DNA from: Sandaracinaceae bacterium
Lineage (GTDB): Bacteria > Myxococcota_A > Polyangia > Polyangiales > Sandaracinaceae
Direction: 5' to 3'
Assembly (NCBI GenBank): GCA_020633195.1
Contig: JACKEC010000018.1
Location: 496,001-560,000, forward strand
Length of the DNA stretch: 64,000 bases
Program-made: the position numbers and the translations under genes
Shown here: in pieces, positions 42,562 to 51,340 of the stretch
Numbering within the stretch: the stretch's first letter is position 1
Layout of the letters: each line of letters starts with the position of its first letter
The notes under the pieces: model-generated
What the model saw: only the letters and a program-made list of their open reading frames with translations
Databases searched by the model: none
What the model was told of the DNA's origin: nothing

Positions 42562-43321
42562 GCCCGAAGCGGCCGGCGCCGTCCTCGGGGAGGTCGAGGG
42601 TCACCTCGCGAGGGAGCACGTCGACGAGCCAGCGCGCGTTGTCGGGCTCGAAGGTCGCCGCGTAGACGGACCGCGGTGAGCCGAGGCTCGGGCCACCCCG
42701 CAGCACGCCCGCCACGCGCTCGATCCCGCCGACGCGGATCAACGCGGGGCCGCCCGAGTCACCGACGATGGTGCGGAAGCCCTCGGCGCCGACGGGCGCG
42801 GTCACGAACACCCCGCGCCGCATGTCGACGATCTGGTTGTCGCCCGAGCGTCGCGCGAGCGGGCCGACGAAGCGGGGGCGACGGTCCCAGCCGACGAGCC
42901 GCACCGAGAGGTCGCGCCACCAGCCGGGGCGGAGCGCCGGCTCGGCGAGCAGGACGGGGACGGGGGCCACGCCGACGGGCTCGGCCAGGGTGAGCAGCGC
43001 GAGGTCGTGATCGAGCTCGGTGCGCCCCGGGCCCGCGCCGCACGGGCGCGGCTCGGCGTACGCCCTCGGGTGGACGTCACACCGGGTCACCGGGACCACG
43101 CGCGCGCCGACGCGCACGTGCAAGGGCTCGGGCTCCTCGACGCAGTGCGCCGCCGTCAGCGCGGTGGTCGGGCCGACCAGCACGGCGTTACAGTCCGAGG
43201 AGACGTAGAGGACCGCGTCGTCGGCGCTGAGATCGGCCGGGGGGCTCCAGCGCGGCGCGGGCGCCCCGCAGGCCGTCGCCAGCCCGAGGACGCACGCCAC
43301 CACGAGGGATCGCGAGCCCAT
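42557..43321 (-). CDS. Trypsin-like serine protease lipoprotein
   Basis: A 254-residue protease. MGSRSLVVACVLGLATACGA is a lipoprotein signal with lipobox ATAC. The triad is His59 (LTAAHC), Asp106 (DHDLALL) and Ser189 (VGDSGGP), so the S1 domain is complete. The domain fills the protein, with no extra module, unlike the protease at 7543. The N-terminal VIGG-type activation site is not evident, so the enzyme may be active without cleavage. Role unknown; secreted proteases are common in predatory myxobacteria. Confidence 0.83.
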   Translation of the reverse strand: MGSRSLVVACVLGLATACGAPAPRWSPPADLSADDAVLYVSSDCNAVLVGPTTALTAAHCVEEPEPLHVRVGARVVPVTRCDVHPRAYAEPRPCGAGPGRTELDHDLALLTLAEPVGVAPVPVLLAEPALRPGWWRDLSVRLVGWDRRPRFVGPLARRSGDNQIVDMRRGVFVTAPVGAEGFRTIVGDSGGPALIRVGGIERVAGVLRGGPSLGSPRSVYAATFEPDNARWLVDVLPREVTLDLPEDGAGRFGR

Positions 43322-43365
43322 GCCCACGTTCTACGTACGGCGCGCGAGAACGATCTCTACCTCGA

Positions 43366-44301
43366 CTACCGCAGCAGGGCCGAGGCGACCCGGGCGAAGG
43401 AGGGCGCGGCGACCGAGCCGCCCCAGGCGCCGTCGGTCCGCTCCGCGCGCACGACGATGACGTAGCGGGGGGCGTCGACGGGGGCGACGCCCGCGAACAC
43501 CGCCGCGCCGTCGGAGGTCGTGCCGGTCTTGCCGGCGACGCGGTGGCCCGGGATGCGCGCTCGGAAGCCGGTGCCGTCGTCGCCCACCGCGGCCTCGAGC
43601 ATGTCGACGATCACCCGAGCGGTCGCCGCGGTGAGGACGCGGCGTCGCGCCCCGGTTCCGTCGGTCGTCGGCGTGACGAGCTCTCCGCCGTTGGCGAAGA
43701 CGCCGTACGCCGCGGCCAGCGAGGTCGGGGTCATCGCGACCCCGATGCCCGCCCCGTGCGCGGGCCAGCTCGTCACCTCGGGGACCTGCGCGTCGACCTC
43801 CGCGAAGTACGCGGCGATGGGGCCCTGACCGACGGCCTCCACGATCTTGCCGGCGCCGACGTTGGACGAGGCGATCAGCACCTGCTCGGCGGTGAACGAC
43901 GCCTGCGGGTGCGCGTCTCGGAGCAGCGTGCTGGCGTCCGGGCGCCACTCGCCGCCTTCGCCGGGGAACTCGCGCGTCGGGTCGAGGCCCGCCTCGAGCG
44001 CGGCCGCGATGGTCAGGGGCTTGATCGTCGATCCCATCATGACGACGCGATCCACCTCGGCGTCTCCGTCGGGGCCGCGTCCGCCGCGGCCGAGCACCCG
44101 GCCGTCGGCGGGGTCGAGCACGACGAGGACCGCGCGCGTGGCGCCGTCCGCGACGAGGCGGTCGAGCTCCTCGTCGACGAGCGCCTGCACCGGGTCGTCC
44201 GGCTCGTCCGTCACGGCGGGCGAGCCCACCGTCGCCACGCACCCCGTCATCGTCACGGCGCACCACACCAGCGCCGCGGCCCACTTCACGTGTCCGTTCA
44301 T
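43366..44301 (-). CDS. Penicillin-binding-protein transpeptidase-like lipoprotein
   Basis: A 311-residue protein. A lipoprotein signal (VTMTGC) leads to a short region and then a transpeptidase domain with all three motifs: Ser91-x-x-Lys94 (GSTIKP), Ser145-Ser-Asn147 and Lys258-Thr-Gly-Thr (KTGT). Ser91 should acylate with peptidoglycan stem peptides or beta-lactams. It is much shorter than class B penicillin-binding proteins and lacks the dimerisation domain, so it could be a carboxypeptidase or a specialised cross-linking enzyme. It is divergent from the beta-propeller-like gene. Confidence 0.8.
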   Translation of the reverse strand: MNGHVKWAAALVWCAVTMTGCVATVGSPAVTDEPDDPVQALVDEELDRLVADGATRAVLVVLDPADGRVLGRGGRGPDGDAEVDRVVMMGSTIKPLTIAAALEAGLDPTREFPGEGGEWRPDASTLLRDAHPQASFTAEQVLIASSNVGAGKIVEAVGQGPIAAYFAEVDAQVPEVTSWPAHGAGIGVAMTPTSLAAAYGVFANGGELVTPTTDGTGARRRVLTAATARVIVDMLEAAVGDDGTGFRARIPGHRVAGKTGTTSDGAAVFAGVAPVDAPRYVIVVRAERTDGAWGGSVAAPSFARVASALLR

Positions 44302-44366
44302 GCGCCCCCCGACGCACCGGGTCGCCTCCTGTATTCCTCGCCCGAGCCGTGTGCTATCGCGGGCCC

Positions 44367-46139
44367 ATGACGGATCCGAAGGCCACCGGGATCGTGGACG
44401 ACGACGTGGATCTCTCGAAGATCCCCGGCGGCGGCGGCGGCGGCGCCAAGTGGGTCGCGATCGGCGTGCTCGTGCTCGTCCTCGGCGGCATCGGCGCGGG
44501 CATCGCGTACTTCGTGACGACGCTGCCGGCGACGGACCCGGCGCGCGTCGTGGTGGCGCTTCGCGGCTCGGTTGATCCGGAGTTCGACGCGAACATCCGC
44601 CAGGACTTCCACGCGCGGCTGCACAACTTCGGGTTCGACGCGATCGAGGACGAGGTGCCGGTCGAGGGTGCCGACCTCGAGGCCGCGTACGCGGAGGTCC
44701 GACGGCGCGGGCTCGAGCGCGAGGCGGGCACGACGCTCCTCCTCGACCTGTCGGTCGTCGCCGAGCGCCCCGGCGTGGTCACCGATCAGCAGCTCTTCCG
44801 CGCCGCGCTGTCGGTGCACGTCGTCCCGACGGAGGGCGGCGACGTGGGGACCGAGACGGCGGAGTTCACCTACGAGAACACGACCGCTCGGAACGTCGCG
44901 ACGGGCCTCCGCGACACGTGGTTCGCGACCCTCGCGCCGGCCGCGATCGATCTGCTCTACCAGTCGCCCGCGCTCGAGCGCGTGCTCGATCCGGAGACGT
45001 CGCTCGAGGCGAGTCGGATGACCTACGTGCTCACGCTCCGCGACAAGGCCGACCTCGTCAACGCCCGGACCGCGCGGGTCGAGGCGTTCGAGCAGTACCG
45101 GCGCGCGGGCCTCGAGGAGGCGACGCGCACGGGCTCCGAGGAGGACATCCACTGCTTCGGCGATCCGTCACGGCCGTGGAGCGTGATCGGGATCGACGGC
45201 GACGGCTCCCACGTGATCGTGCAGGAGTCCTATCGCAACCCGGTGTTCCGCCTCGAGAGCATGCGCGACGAGTGGACGGAGCCGCCGGAGTCGCTCCGCG
45301 TCATCGAGATCGCCAACCCCGAGTCGCCGCGCACGCTGCTCAGCGTCGGTCACTTCTACACCCTCGCGGAGACGAGCCCGGACGGCGCGTGGGCGTCGGC
45401 GGCGCTCTTCGCGCGCGGCGTCCCCGCGCTCGTCAGCGTGAAGATCGAGGACGGCTCGTTCGGGACGCGCTGGCTCCTCGAGGCGGGCGAGCGGGTGCCC
45501 TTCCACCAGCCCTCGCCCGACGGCCAGGCCATCCTCGCGCGCCTGCAGCGCAGCGGCTGGTACATCTGGGATCGCGAGAACGCCCTCCCCGTCCCCGCCG
45601 TGCGCGACAGCCGCTTCATCCGGCTGCCGAGCGGCGAGGGGCGCATCGTCGGGCAGATCGGCTCCGACCTCGCGCTCCTCGAGCCCAACGGTCGACACGA
45701 CGAGCCGTGGCCGCGCCTGCCCCACCCGCTCCACGAGGTGCTCGGGGTCGTCGACGGCTCGATCGCGGTCAGCCTGCGCCTCAACCGCACCGAGTGCGAG
45801 ATCGTGCGCGTGGATCTCGCGACGCACACGGCCGGTCCGCCCTCCGGGGCGATGCCGTGCCTGAGCTACGGCTCGGTGCTCCCCGACGGACGCGTCGTCG
45901 GCGCGGCGAACCACTCCGCGTCGGGCGATCCCCCCGGCGACATGGAGGTCGTGCTCTTCGATCCGCAGACCGCCGGCCTCACCGTCCTCACGCGCGGCAC
46001 CACGCGCGACGAGCTGGTCTACGCGAGCTCGTCGGGCAACCGCGTCGTCTGGAGCCGCCGCCTCGAGGCGCCGCCGGAGGAGTTCGACAACCGCCTCTTC
46101 CGCCGCGCGGTCTGCTGGGCCGACCTCCCGCCGCCTTAG
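44367..46139 (+). CDS. Membrane-anchored beta-propeller-like protein
   Basis: A 590-residue protein. A cytoplasmic N-tail with six consecutive Gly precedes one transmembrane helix, 'WVAIGVLVLVLGGIGAGIAY' (about 29-48). The periplasmic part has an alpha/beta region (60-220) and then a C-terminal series of 40-45-residue blocks with 'SPDGAWASAALF', 'SPDGQAILARLQ' and 'LPDGRVVGAAN'. These are WD40/PD40-like blades as in TolB. No catalytic site is apparent. TGCTATCG lies 6 nt upstream of the ATG. The stop TAG is part of the palindromic repeat. Confidence 0.66.
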   Translation: MTDPKATGIVDDDVDLSKIPGGGGGGAKWVAIGVLVLVLGGIGAGIAYFVTTLPATDPARVVVALRGSVDPEFDANIRQDFHARLHNFGFDAIEDEVPVEGADLEAAYAEVRRRGLEREAGTTLLLDLSVVAERPGVVTDQQLFRAALSVHVVPTEGGDVGTETAEFTYENTTARNVATGLRDTWFATLAPAAIDLLYQSPALERVLDPETSLEASRMTYVLTLRDKADLVNARTARVEAFEQYRRAGLEEATRTGSEEDIHCFGDPSRPWSVIGIDGDGSHVIVQESYRNPVFRLESMRDEWTEPPESLRVIEIANPESPRTLLSVGHFYTLAETSPDGAWASAALFARGVPALVSVKIEDGSFGTRWLLEAGERVPFHQPSPDGQAILARLQRSGWYIWDRENALPVPAVRDSRFIRLPSGEGRIVGQIGSDLALLEPNGRHDEPWPRLPHPLHEVLGVVDGSIAVSLRLNRTECEIVRVDLATHTAGPPSGAMPCLSYGSVLPDGRVVGAANHSASGDPPGDMEVVLFDPQTAGLTVLTRGTTRDELVYASSSGNRVVWSRRLEAPPEEFDNRLFRRAVCWADLPPP

Positions 46140-46362
46140 CAGGCTGCTTTTCAGCAGCCTGCTTCCGTGCCGCGCGCGAAGCGCGCATGCCCGTGCCCGT
46201 GCCCGTGCCCGGACCGTTCCCGTCAACCGTTCCAGCAGAAGGCGCGTGATCTCGGGCACGGGGAACGCTCACGGGTCACGGGCGGGCACGGGCACGGGCA
46301 AGGGCACGGGCACGGAGCAGGCTCCGAAACGGTCCCTTCGGGCCCATTTCAGCAGCCTGCTA
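46137..46362. repeat. Palindromic repeat element, copy A
   Basis: A 226-bp element between convergent genes. It starts TAGCAGGCTGCT (46137-46148) and ends in the inverted repeat AGCAGCCTGCTA (46351-46362). Inside are an 11-bp hairpin with a TTTC loop (46138-46163), GCGCGCGAAGCGCGC (46172-46186), a run of CCCGTG units (46189-46210) that pairs with CACGGG units further right, and GGACCGTT/AACGGTCC (46211-46218 and 46328-46335). The terminal repeats supply the stop codons of both flanking genes. It resembles REP/BIME or MITE-type elements. No transposase is nearby. Confidence 0.7.
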
Positions 46363-46695
46363 ACGGCTCGTCCGCGAGACGACCTCGAACTCGAGCAGCG
46401 ACGCGCCGGTCGCGGCGGGGTGCTGCGGCTTGGCGGCGCCCTTGCCCTCGTCCTCGTGGGTGTCGCGGTGCTGGTGCTGGAACGCGCGCCCCGCTCGCCA
46501 GGCCTGGAACGCCTCCTCGGACGCCCAGCGCGTGACGACGAAGTAGCGCGCGTCGCCCGCGACGGGGCGGAGCAACATGAATTCCTCGAACCCGGGCTGC
46601 TGATCCACCTGCCCGGCGCGCGCGGCGAAGCGGCGCTCGAGCTCGGGGCCTCCGCCCTCGGGCACCTCGATGGCGTTGATCTTCACGACCGACAT
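46360..46695 (-). CDS. Antibiotic-biosynthesis-monooxygenase-fold protein (possible heme-degrading enzyme)
   Basis: A 111-residue ABM-fold protein. The sequence MSVVKINAIEVPEGGGPELE, then 'QPGFEEFMLLRPVAGDARYF', then VVTRWASEEAFQAW is close to IsdG/MhuD/HmoB-type heme-degrading monooxygenases. Their Asn and Trp contacts are represented by Asn7 and the Trp residues, while the distal His is not obvious. A heme or quinol monooxygenase role is inferred. The stop codon TAG lies in the right end of repeat copy A. Confidence 0.7.
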   Translation of the reverse strand: MSVVKINAIEVPEGGGPELERRFAARAGQVDQQPGFEEFMLLRPVAGDARYFVVTRWASEEAFQAWRAGRAFQHQHRDTHEDEGKGAAKPQHPAATGASLLEFEVVSRTSR

Positions 46696-46715
46696 GGCCG
46701 GGAGCCTGCCACGAC

Positions 46716-47585
46716 TCAAGGCCTTTCGAGCCACGCGCCGCGGATGAGCGCCTGGAGCCGCGCGGGCTCCGTCGCGGACGTCTTGCACATGAACCCGCTC
46801 TTGTGGGCGAAGTGGACGTCAGGCTCGTCCTGCACCCGCGAGAAGTCCAGGCGCGGGTGATCCTCGTAGCGGCTGATCCCGTAGCCCCCGCCGCGGCGGT
46901 CCGGGTAGACGAGGGCCGCCGTGACGTCGCCGAGGTCCTGACCGCGGACGTAGCTCGCGACGGCGATGCTCGGCTCGTCGGCGGGCGGGTCGGTGCGCGG
47001 CAGGAACACCGCCTCGATCACGGAGTCGCCGTGCGGCAGCTGCCAGCGCTCGGCGCGCGCGGCCACGAAGTCGATCCGCTCGCGCGCGACGCGCAGGTGC
47101 TCGAGGAGGTCCTCGCCGACGAAGCGCATGTACTCGTACAGCGGGTCGCCGGCCTCGAGGCGCGTCTTCTGGGCGAAGCGGCGCAGGAGCGTCATGTCGA
47201 TGGGCGAGTTGAGCTGCGAGATCGCGCGCCGCGGCACCCCGAGCCACGCCGCGGTCTTCGTCGGCCCGCGCGAGTCGAACCACTCCGCCGTCTCGAGCCA
47301 GTCGCAGAAGCGCAGCGCGTCCTCGTAGACGCCGAGGTCCTCGAGCACGAGGCTCAGCGCGCAGGTCGGCGCGTGCTCGCGCGGGAAGTGGTGATGATCG
47401 AAGTTCGATCGCGCGGGGTCGTGGACGCCGCCGACGTCGACGACGGCGACGCCCGGATCGTCGAGCTCCGCGGGGGTCGGCTCGCGCCGGACGACGGGCG
47501 CGCCGCTGCGCGCGATCAGGACGCAGACGGCCAGGAGGTCGTCTTTGTGCGCGCCGCCCGGGTGCGTGAGGATCGTCGTGAGCAT
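46716..47585 (-). CDS. MYG1/UPF0160-family DHH-superfamily protein
   Basis: A 289-residue protein of the MYG1 family, related to DHH phosphoesterases and nanoRNases. The metal-binding motifs are LTHPGGAHKDDLLAVCVL (residues 6-23), VVDVGGVHDPARSNFDHHHF (48-67) and a late GFMCKTSATEP region. MYG1 proteins are 3'-5' RNA exonucleases in eukaryotes; bacterial ones are less studied. All candidate metal ligands (His13, Asp15, Asp16, Asp50, Asp64, His65, His66) are present, so activity is likely. Confidence 0.78.
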   Translation of the reverse strand: MLTTILTHPGGAHKDDLLAVCVLIARSGAPVVRREPTPAELDDPGVAVVDVGGVHDPARSNFDHHHFPREHAPTCALSLVLEDLGVYEDALRFCDWLETAEWFDSRGPTKTAAWLGVPRRAISQLNSPIDMTLLRRFAQKTRLEAGDPLYEYMRFVGEDLLEHLRVARERIDFVAARAERWQLPHGDSVIEAVFLPRTDPPADEPSIAVASYVRGQDLGDVTAALVYPDRRGGGYGISRYEDHPRLDFSRVQDEPDVHFAHKSGFMCKTSATEPARLQALIRGAWLERP

Positions 47586-47667
47586 GGGCCGCCCCGTACC
47601 ACGGGCGCGGCGCGTCGGCCCGCCGTGATGGCGCCCGAGGCCAACCGCGCGCAACATCGCCCCGGTC

Positions 47668-48666
47668 ATGCCGGACGTGCGACTCGGAGAGGTGACGTGC
47701 CCCAGCGGCGTTCTGCTGCTCGTGGACTTCGGCCTGCTCGGGCTCTGGTCGGGCGACCAGGCGCCGCTGATGCCCGACTGGGCCGCGCCGGCGTGGATGG
47801 TCGAGATCGCGAACCACGCCGTCGACTTCGAGGTCGTCGGCCCCGACGCCAAGGCGGCCGCGCTCCTCTACGGCGAGAGCTCGGGCTACCTCTACGACCG
47901 CGACGCGGACTTCGAAGCGGCCTTCGAGGAGCGGGTGCGCGAGGAGGGGCTCGACGCGTCGCTGCGAGCCCTCGACGAGCGGGTACCCCACGTCGAGCGC
48001 GTGGTGAACGCGGTGCGAGGCGTGGAGGCCGCCGGCTGCGTGGAGCTCCACGGCGCGTGGGTCGCGTGCGTGGCCGGCGTCCCGCAGGACGTCACGCTCG
48101 AGGTCTTCGGAGAGCCGCACGAGGGCGGCGCGGACGAAGGTCGCTGGAGCGCCGTGTCGCTCCGGGTCCCCGGCGCGGCCCCCACGGTCGAGACGCGATC
48201 GGTGGGGACCGTCACCGTCGACTGCGCGCGGCTCGCCTTCATGGACGTGGCCGCGGTGGCGGCGTGGCAGCACACCGAGAGCGCGGACGGGCGCGCGGAC
48301 TACGCGTTCTGGGGCGAGGACGCGGCGGACGTGGCGCGGCAGGTCGGCGCGCCGGCGCTCGAGGGCGCCGCGTACGGCTGGGCGGACCTCCCCGAGGCGC
48401 GCGCCCGCGAGCTCGCCGAGCCCATCGAGGCGCTCCACGCGAGCGACACCCTGCGGCTCGTGACCGACTTCCGGCCGCACTCCGATCACTACCGCCTGCT
48501 CGAGCCGATCCGCGCGAGCCCGACCGAGTCCGCGACGGTCAGCGTCGGCCACGCCCAGGTGTGCGGCTTCATGACGACGTGGGGCGACGGAAGCTTCGAC
48601 GTCGAGCGCGACCTGGACGTGGCCGGCCGCCTGGTCGCCCTCCGCGTGCGGTTCGTCGAGGGTTAG
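47668..48666 (+). CDS. Uncharacterised cytoplasmic protein
   Basis: A 332-residue protein without signal peptide or transmembrane segment. It is acidic and Trp-rich, with two similar halves. The end, 'AQVCGFMTTWGDGSFDVERD' followed by LDVAGRLVALRVRFVEG, resembles the tail of DUF4241-type proteins, where a Gly-Trp-Gly-Asp-Gly turn precedes a last strand. I cannot name a function; an immunity- or regulator-like role is only a guess. The stop TAG begins repeat copy B. Confidence 0.55.
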   Translation: MPDVRLGEVTCPSGVLLLVDFGLLGLWSGDQAPLMPDWAAPAWMVEIANHAVDFEVVGPDAKAAALLYGESSGYLYDRDADFEAAFEERVREEGLDASLRALDERVPHVERVVNAVRGVEAAGCVELHGAWVACVAGVPQDVTLEVFGEPHEGGADEGRWSAVSLRVPGAAPTVETRSVGTVTVDCARLAFMDVAAVAAWQHTESADGRADYAFWGEDAADVARQVGAPALEGAAYGWADLPEARARELAEPIEALHASDTLRLVTDFRPHSDHYRLLEPIRASPTESATVSVGHAQVCGFMTTWGDGSFDVERDLDVAGRLVALRVRFVEG

Positions 48667-48852
48667 CAGGCTGCTCCAGCAGCCTGCTTCCGTGCCGCGC
48701 GCGAAGCGCGCATGCCCGTGCCCTTGCCCGTGCCCGGACCGTTCCCGTCGACCGTTCCCGAACACTGCGCGTGATCTCGGGCACGGGCATGGGCACGGGC
48801 ACGGAGCAGGCGGTTGAAACGGTCCCTTCGGGGCCCGTTCAGCCGCCTGCTA
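48664..48852. repeat. Palindromic repeat element, copy B
   Basis: A 189-bp element nearly identical in order and sequence to copy A at 46137-46362, again between convergent genes. It starts TAGCAGGCTGCT (48664-48675) with a CC-loop hairpin, contains GCGAAGC (48701-48707) and CCCGTG/CACGGG arms, and ends AGCCGCCTGCTA (48841-48852). The terminal TAGs are the stop codons of both neighbours. The right stem differs from copy A by a compensatory pair: AGCAGGCGG/CCGCCTGCT here, AGCAGGCT/AGCCTGCT in A. The central part is shorter than in A. Confidence 0.7.
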
Positions 48853-50298
48853 GAGCTGCCGGTGGGCGAGGCGGCCGAGGGTGCCGATCGCGTCCTCGAG
48901 CCGGGGCGACCACGGCAGGCCGGCGTTGAGTCGCATGCAATTCACGTAGCGGCCGTTCGCGGAGAACATCGGGCCGGGCGCGATCGAGATCTTCTGCCGC
49001 GCGGCCGACTCGTAGAGCCTCATCGAGTCGACCCCGCGCGGCATCTCGATCCACAGGAGGTGGCCGCCGGCGGGGCGCGTCGCGCGGGTCCCGACCGGGA
49101 ACGTCGACGCGATCAGCGCGGTCATGCGACCCACGTTGTCGCGGTAGGTCGCGCGCAGCCGGCGGAGGTGTCGGTCATAGGCGCCGCCCGACAAGAAGCG
49201 CGCGATCGCGAGCTGCGGCGCCGACGGGGACGAGGTGTTGGTGACCAGCTTCAGGTGCGCGATCCGCTCGAGGTATCGGCCCGGCGCGCACCAGCCGATG
49301 CGCACGCCCGGAGAGATCGTCTTGCTGAACGAGGAGCAGTACACGACGCGGTCCCCGCGATCGAAGGCCTTCACCGCGGTCGGCCGCGGCCCCTCGTAGG
49401 GCAGCTCGCCGTAGATGTCGTCCTCGACGAGCGGGACCTCGTAGTCGTCGAGCAGCCGCGCGAGCGCGCGCTTCTTCGCGTCGGGCATCACCGAGCCGAG
49501 CGGGTTGGAGAAGTTGGTCACCAGCGCGACCGCGGCGACGTCCGTGCTCGCGAGGATCTCCTCGAGCGCGTCGAGGTCGACGCCCTCGCGCGGGTGCGTG
49601 CGGGCCGCGAGCGCCTTGAGCTCGAGCACCTCGAGCGTCTCGAGGAGCCCGTAGTAGGCGGGCGACTCGACCACCACGGTGTCCCCCGGGCGCGTGAGCG
49701 CGCGCAGCGCGAGGTACACGGCCTCCTGCGCGCCGTTGGTCACCACGACGCCCTCCGGCGCGAGGGTGCAGCCGGCGTCCACCATGCGGCGCGCGATCTC
49801 CTTGCGGAGCGGCGGGTAGCCGGAGTCGACCATGTAGCCGTGGCTCGACGCGGGCTCGTCGCGCATCGCCGCGGCGAGGAGCCGGTCGAGCGCCTTGAGC
49901 GGCAGCAGGTCCGGGTGCGGCATCGCCGCGCCGAGCTTCACGAGGTCGGGCTTGGTCACCTCGGCCATCAGGCGATACGCCATCGAGCCGCGGATCCGGC
50001 GCGCGCGCTTGGGGGGGTTGCTCGACTCGGGCTCGTCGGGCAGCAGGCGCGGCGCCGCTCTCACGTAGTAGCCCGACTTGGGGCGCGCCTCGACGAGCCC
50101 GCGATCCTCGAGCCGGCGGTACGCCTCGAGCACCGTCGAGACGCTGACCGACCACTTCCGGTGGAGCCCACGCACTGACGGGATGCGGTCGCCGGGTCGC
50201 AGCGTCCCGTCCACGATCAGCCCCTCGACGCGCTCGGCGACGTCCTCGTAGAGGCGCAGCTCTCGGGCCTCGTCCTTCACGGATCTCTTCGTAGGCAT
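48850..50298 (-). CDS. MocR-type (GntR/aminotransferase) regulator
   Basis: A 482-residue fusion. Residues 10-85 are a GntR winged helix ('PGDRIPSVRGLHRKWSVSVS', TVLEAYRRLEDRGLVEA). Residues 120-470 are a fold-type I aminotransferase domain with 'NGAQEAVYLALRALTRPGD', NFSNPLGSVMP and the PLP lysine in SSFSKTISPG (about 321-330). MocR proteins use PLP or an adduct as effector rather than as catalyst. The ATG has GAGGAG close upstream. It is divergent from a DMT exporter, which it probably controls; ACCGGT at 50369-50374, inside the near-palindrome TGTACCGGTCACA, is a possible operator. Confidence 0.85.
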   Translation of the reverse strand: MPTKRSVKDEARELRLYEDVAERVEGLIVDGTLRPGDRIPSVRGLHRKWSVSVSTVLEAYRRLEDRGLVEARPKSGYYVRAAPRLLPDEPESSNPPKRARRIRGSMAYRLMAEVTKPDLVKLGAAMPHPDLLPLKALDRLLAAAMRDEPASSHGYMVDSGYPPLRKEIARRMVDAGCTLAPEGVVVTNGAQEAVYLALRALTRPGDTVVVESPAYYGLLETLEVLELKALAARTHPREGVDLDALEEILASTDVAAVALVTNFSNPLGSVMPDAKKRALARLLDDYEVPLVEDDIYGELPYEGPRPTAVKAFDRGDRVVYCSSFSKTISPGVRIGWCAPGRYLERIAHLKLVTNTSSPSAPQLAIARFLSGGAYDRHLRRLRATYRDNVGRMTALIASTFPVGTRATRPAGGHLLWIEMPRGVDSMRLYESAARQKISIAPGPMFSANGRYVNCMRLNAGLPWSPRLEDAIGTLGRLAHRQL

Positions 50299-50431
50299 GG
50301 CGCTCCTCGGGCGGTAGGCACAGCTGCGCGCGCGGACGACGAGCACAGTGGGTCCGTTTTCGAACTGTACCGGTCACAAACGCGCGGCACTACATCTGTG
50401 CCGCTCGATCGGCGGCACCCACGATGCCCTC

Positions 50432-51340
50432 ATGACGAAGCGACTCGAGCGCTGGGGCGTGCCGGTGGCCCTCGCGGCGGTGTACTTGATCTGGGGCTCC
50501 ACCTTCGCCGCGATCTCCGTCGCGGTGCGCGAGCTCCCTCCCTTCTCGATGGCCGGCTTGCGGTGGCTCGTGGCGGGGGGCGCGCTGTACGCGTGGCTGC
50601 GGTTGCGCGGCGCGCCGCGGCCGAGCGCCGCGACCTGGCGCCACGCCGGGATCGGGGGCGCGCTGCTCATCCTGGGCGGCAACGGCCTGGTGTGCTGGGC
50701 CGAGGCGCGCGTCGACTCGGGCCTCGCGGCGACGCTGCTCGCGGTGACGCCCTTGCTGGTGATCGTCTTCGAGTGGCTCGCCTTCGGCGGCGAGCGCCCG
50801 CCGGCGCGGACGTGGGCGGGCGTCGTCGCCGGTCTCGTGGGCGTCGGCGTCCTCGTCGGCCCGCGGATGTCGAGCGAGCTCGGCGCGGTCGCCGCGCTGG
50901 GCCTCGCCGCGGTGTGCTGGGCCTTCGGGGCGCTGCACGCGCGGCGCGCGCCGCGGGTCGGCCCGATCGGGAGCGCGACCCAGATGATCGCGGGCGGCGC
51001 GCTCCTCGCCGTGACGGGGCTCGCGACCGGTGAGCCCCTGCCCACCGAGGTGTCGGTCGCGTCGTGGCTCGCCCTCGCCTACCTCGCCGCCTTCGGATCG
51101 ATCGTCGGCTTCGGCGCGTACCTCTACCTCACCACGCGCGTGCGCCCGTCCACGCTGGCCACCCACTCGTTCGTGAACCCCGTGATCGCGGTGCTCCTCG
51201 GGTGGCTGCTCCTCGGAGAGCCCTTCGACACGCGGTCGATGGTCGGCGCGGCGCTCGTGGTGCTGTCGGTCGCCGCGATCGTCACGCGTCCGCGCCCGAG
51301 CGTCCCCGCCCTCGCGCGTCCGGTCGCCACCTCGCGCTGA
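50432..51340 (+). CDS. EamA/DMT-family transporter
   Basis: A 302-residue inner-membrane protein with ten hydrophobic segments in two EamA repeats (each about 5 TM). Typical family blocks are VYLIWGSTFAAISVAVRELP (19-38), GLRWLVAGGALYAWLRL and, in the second half, 'LAAFGSIVGFGAYLYL'. Such proteins export amino acids or small metabolites, or import some. The divergent MocR regulator suggests control by an amine or PLP-related compound. The stop overlaps the next ATG by one base (TGATG). Confidence 0.83.
   Translation: MTKRLERWGVPVALAAVYLIWGSTFAAISVAVRELPPFSMAGLRWLVAGGALYAWLRLRGAPRPSAATWRHAGIGGALLILGGNGLVCWAEARVDSGLAATLLAVTPLLVIVFEWLAFGGERPPARTWAGVVAGLVGVGVLVGPRMSSELGAVAALGLAAVCWAFGALHARRAPRVGPIGSATQMIAGGALLAVTGLATGEPLPTEVSVASWLALAYLAAFGSIVGFGAYLYLTTRVRPSTLATHSFVNPVIAVLLGWLLLGEPFDTRSMVGAALVVLSVAAIVTRPRPSVPALARPVATSR

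Noticed and set aside
46137..48852. CRISPR array or composite transposon
   Set aside because: There are only two copies 2.3 kb apart, without regular spacers or cas genes. The genes between them are ordinary and contain no transposase.
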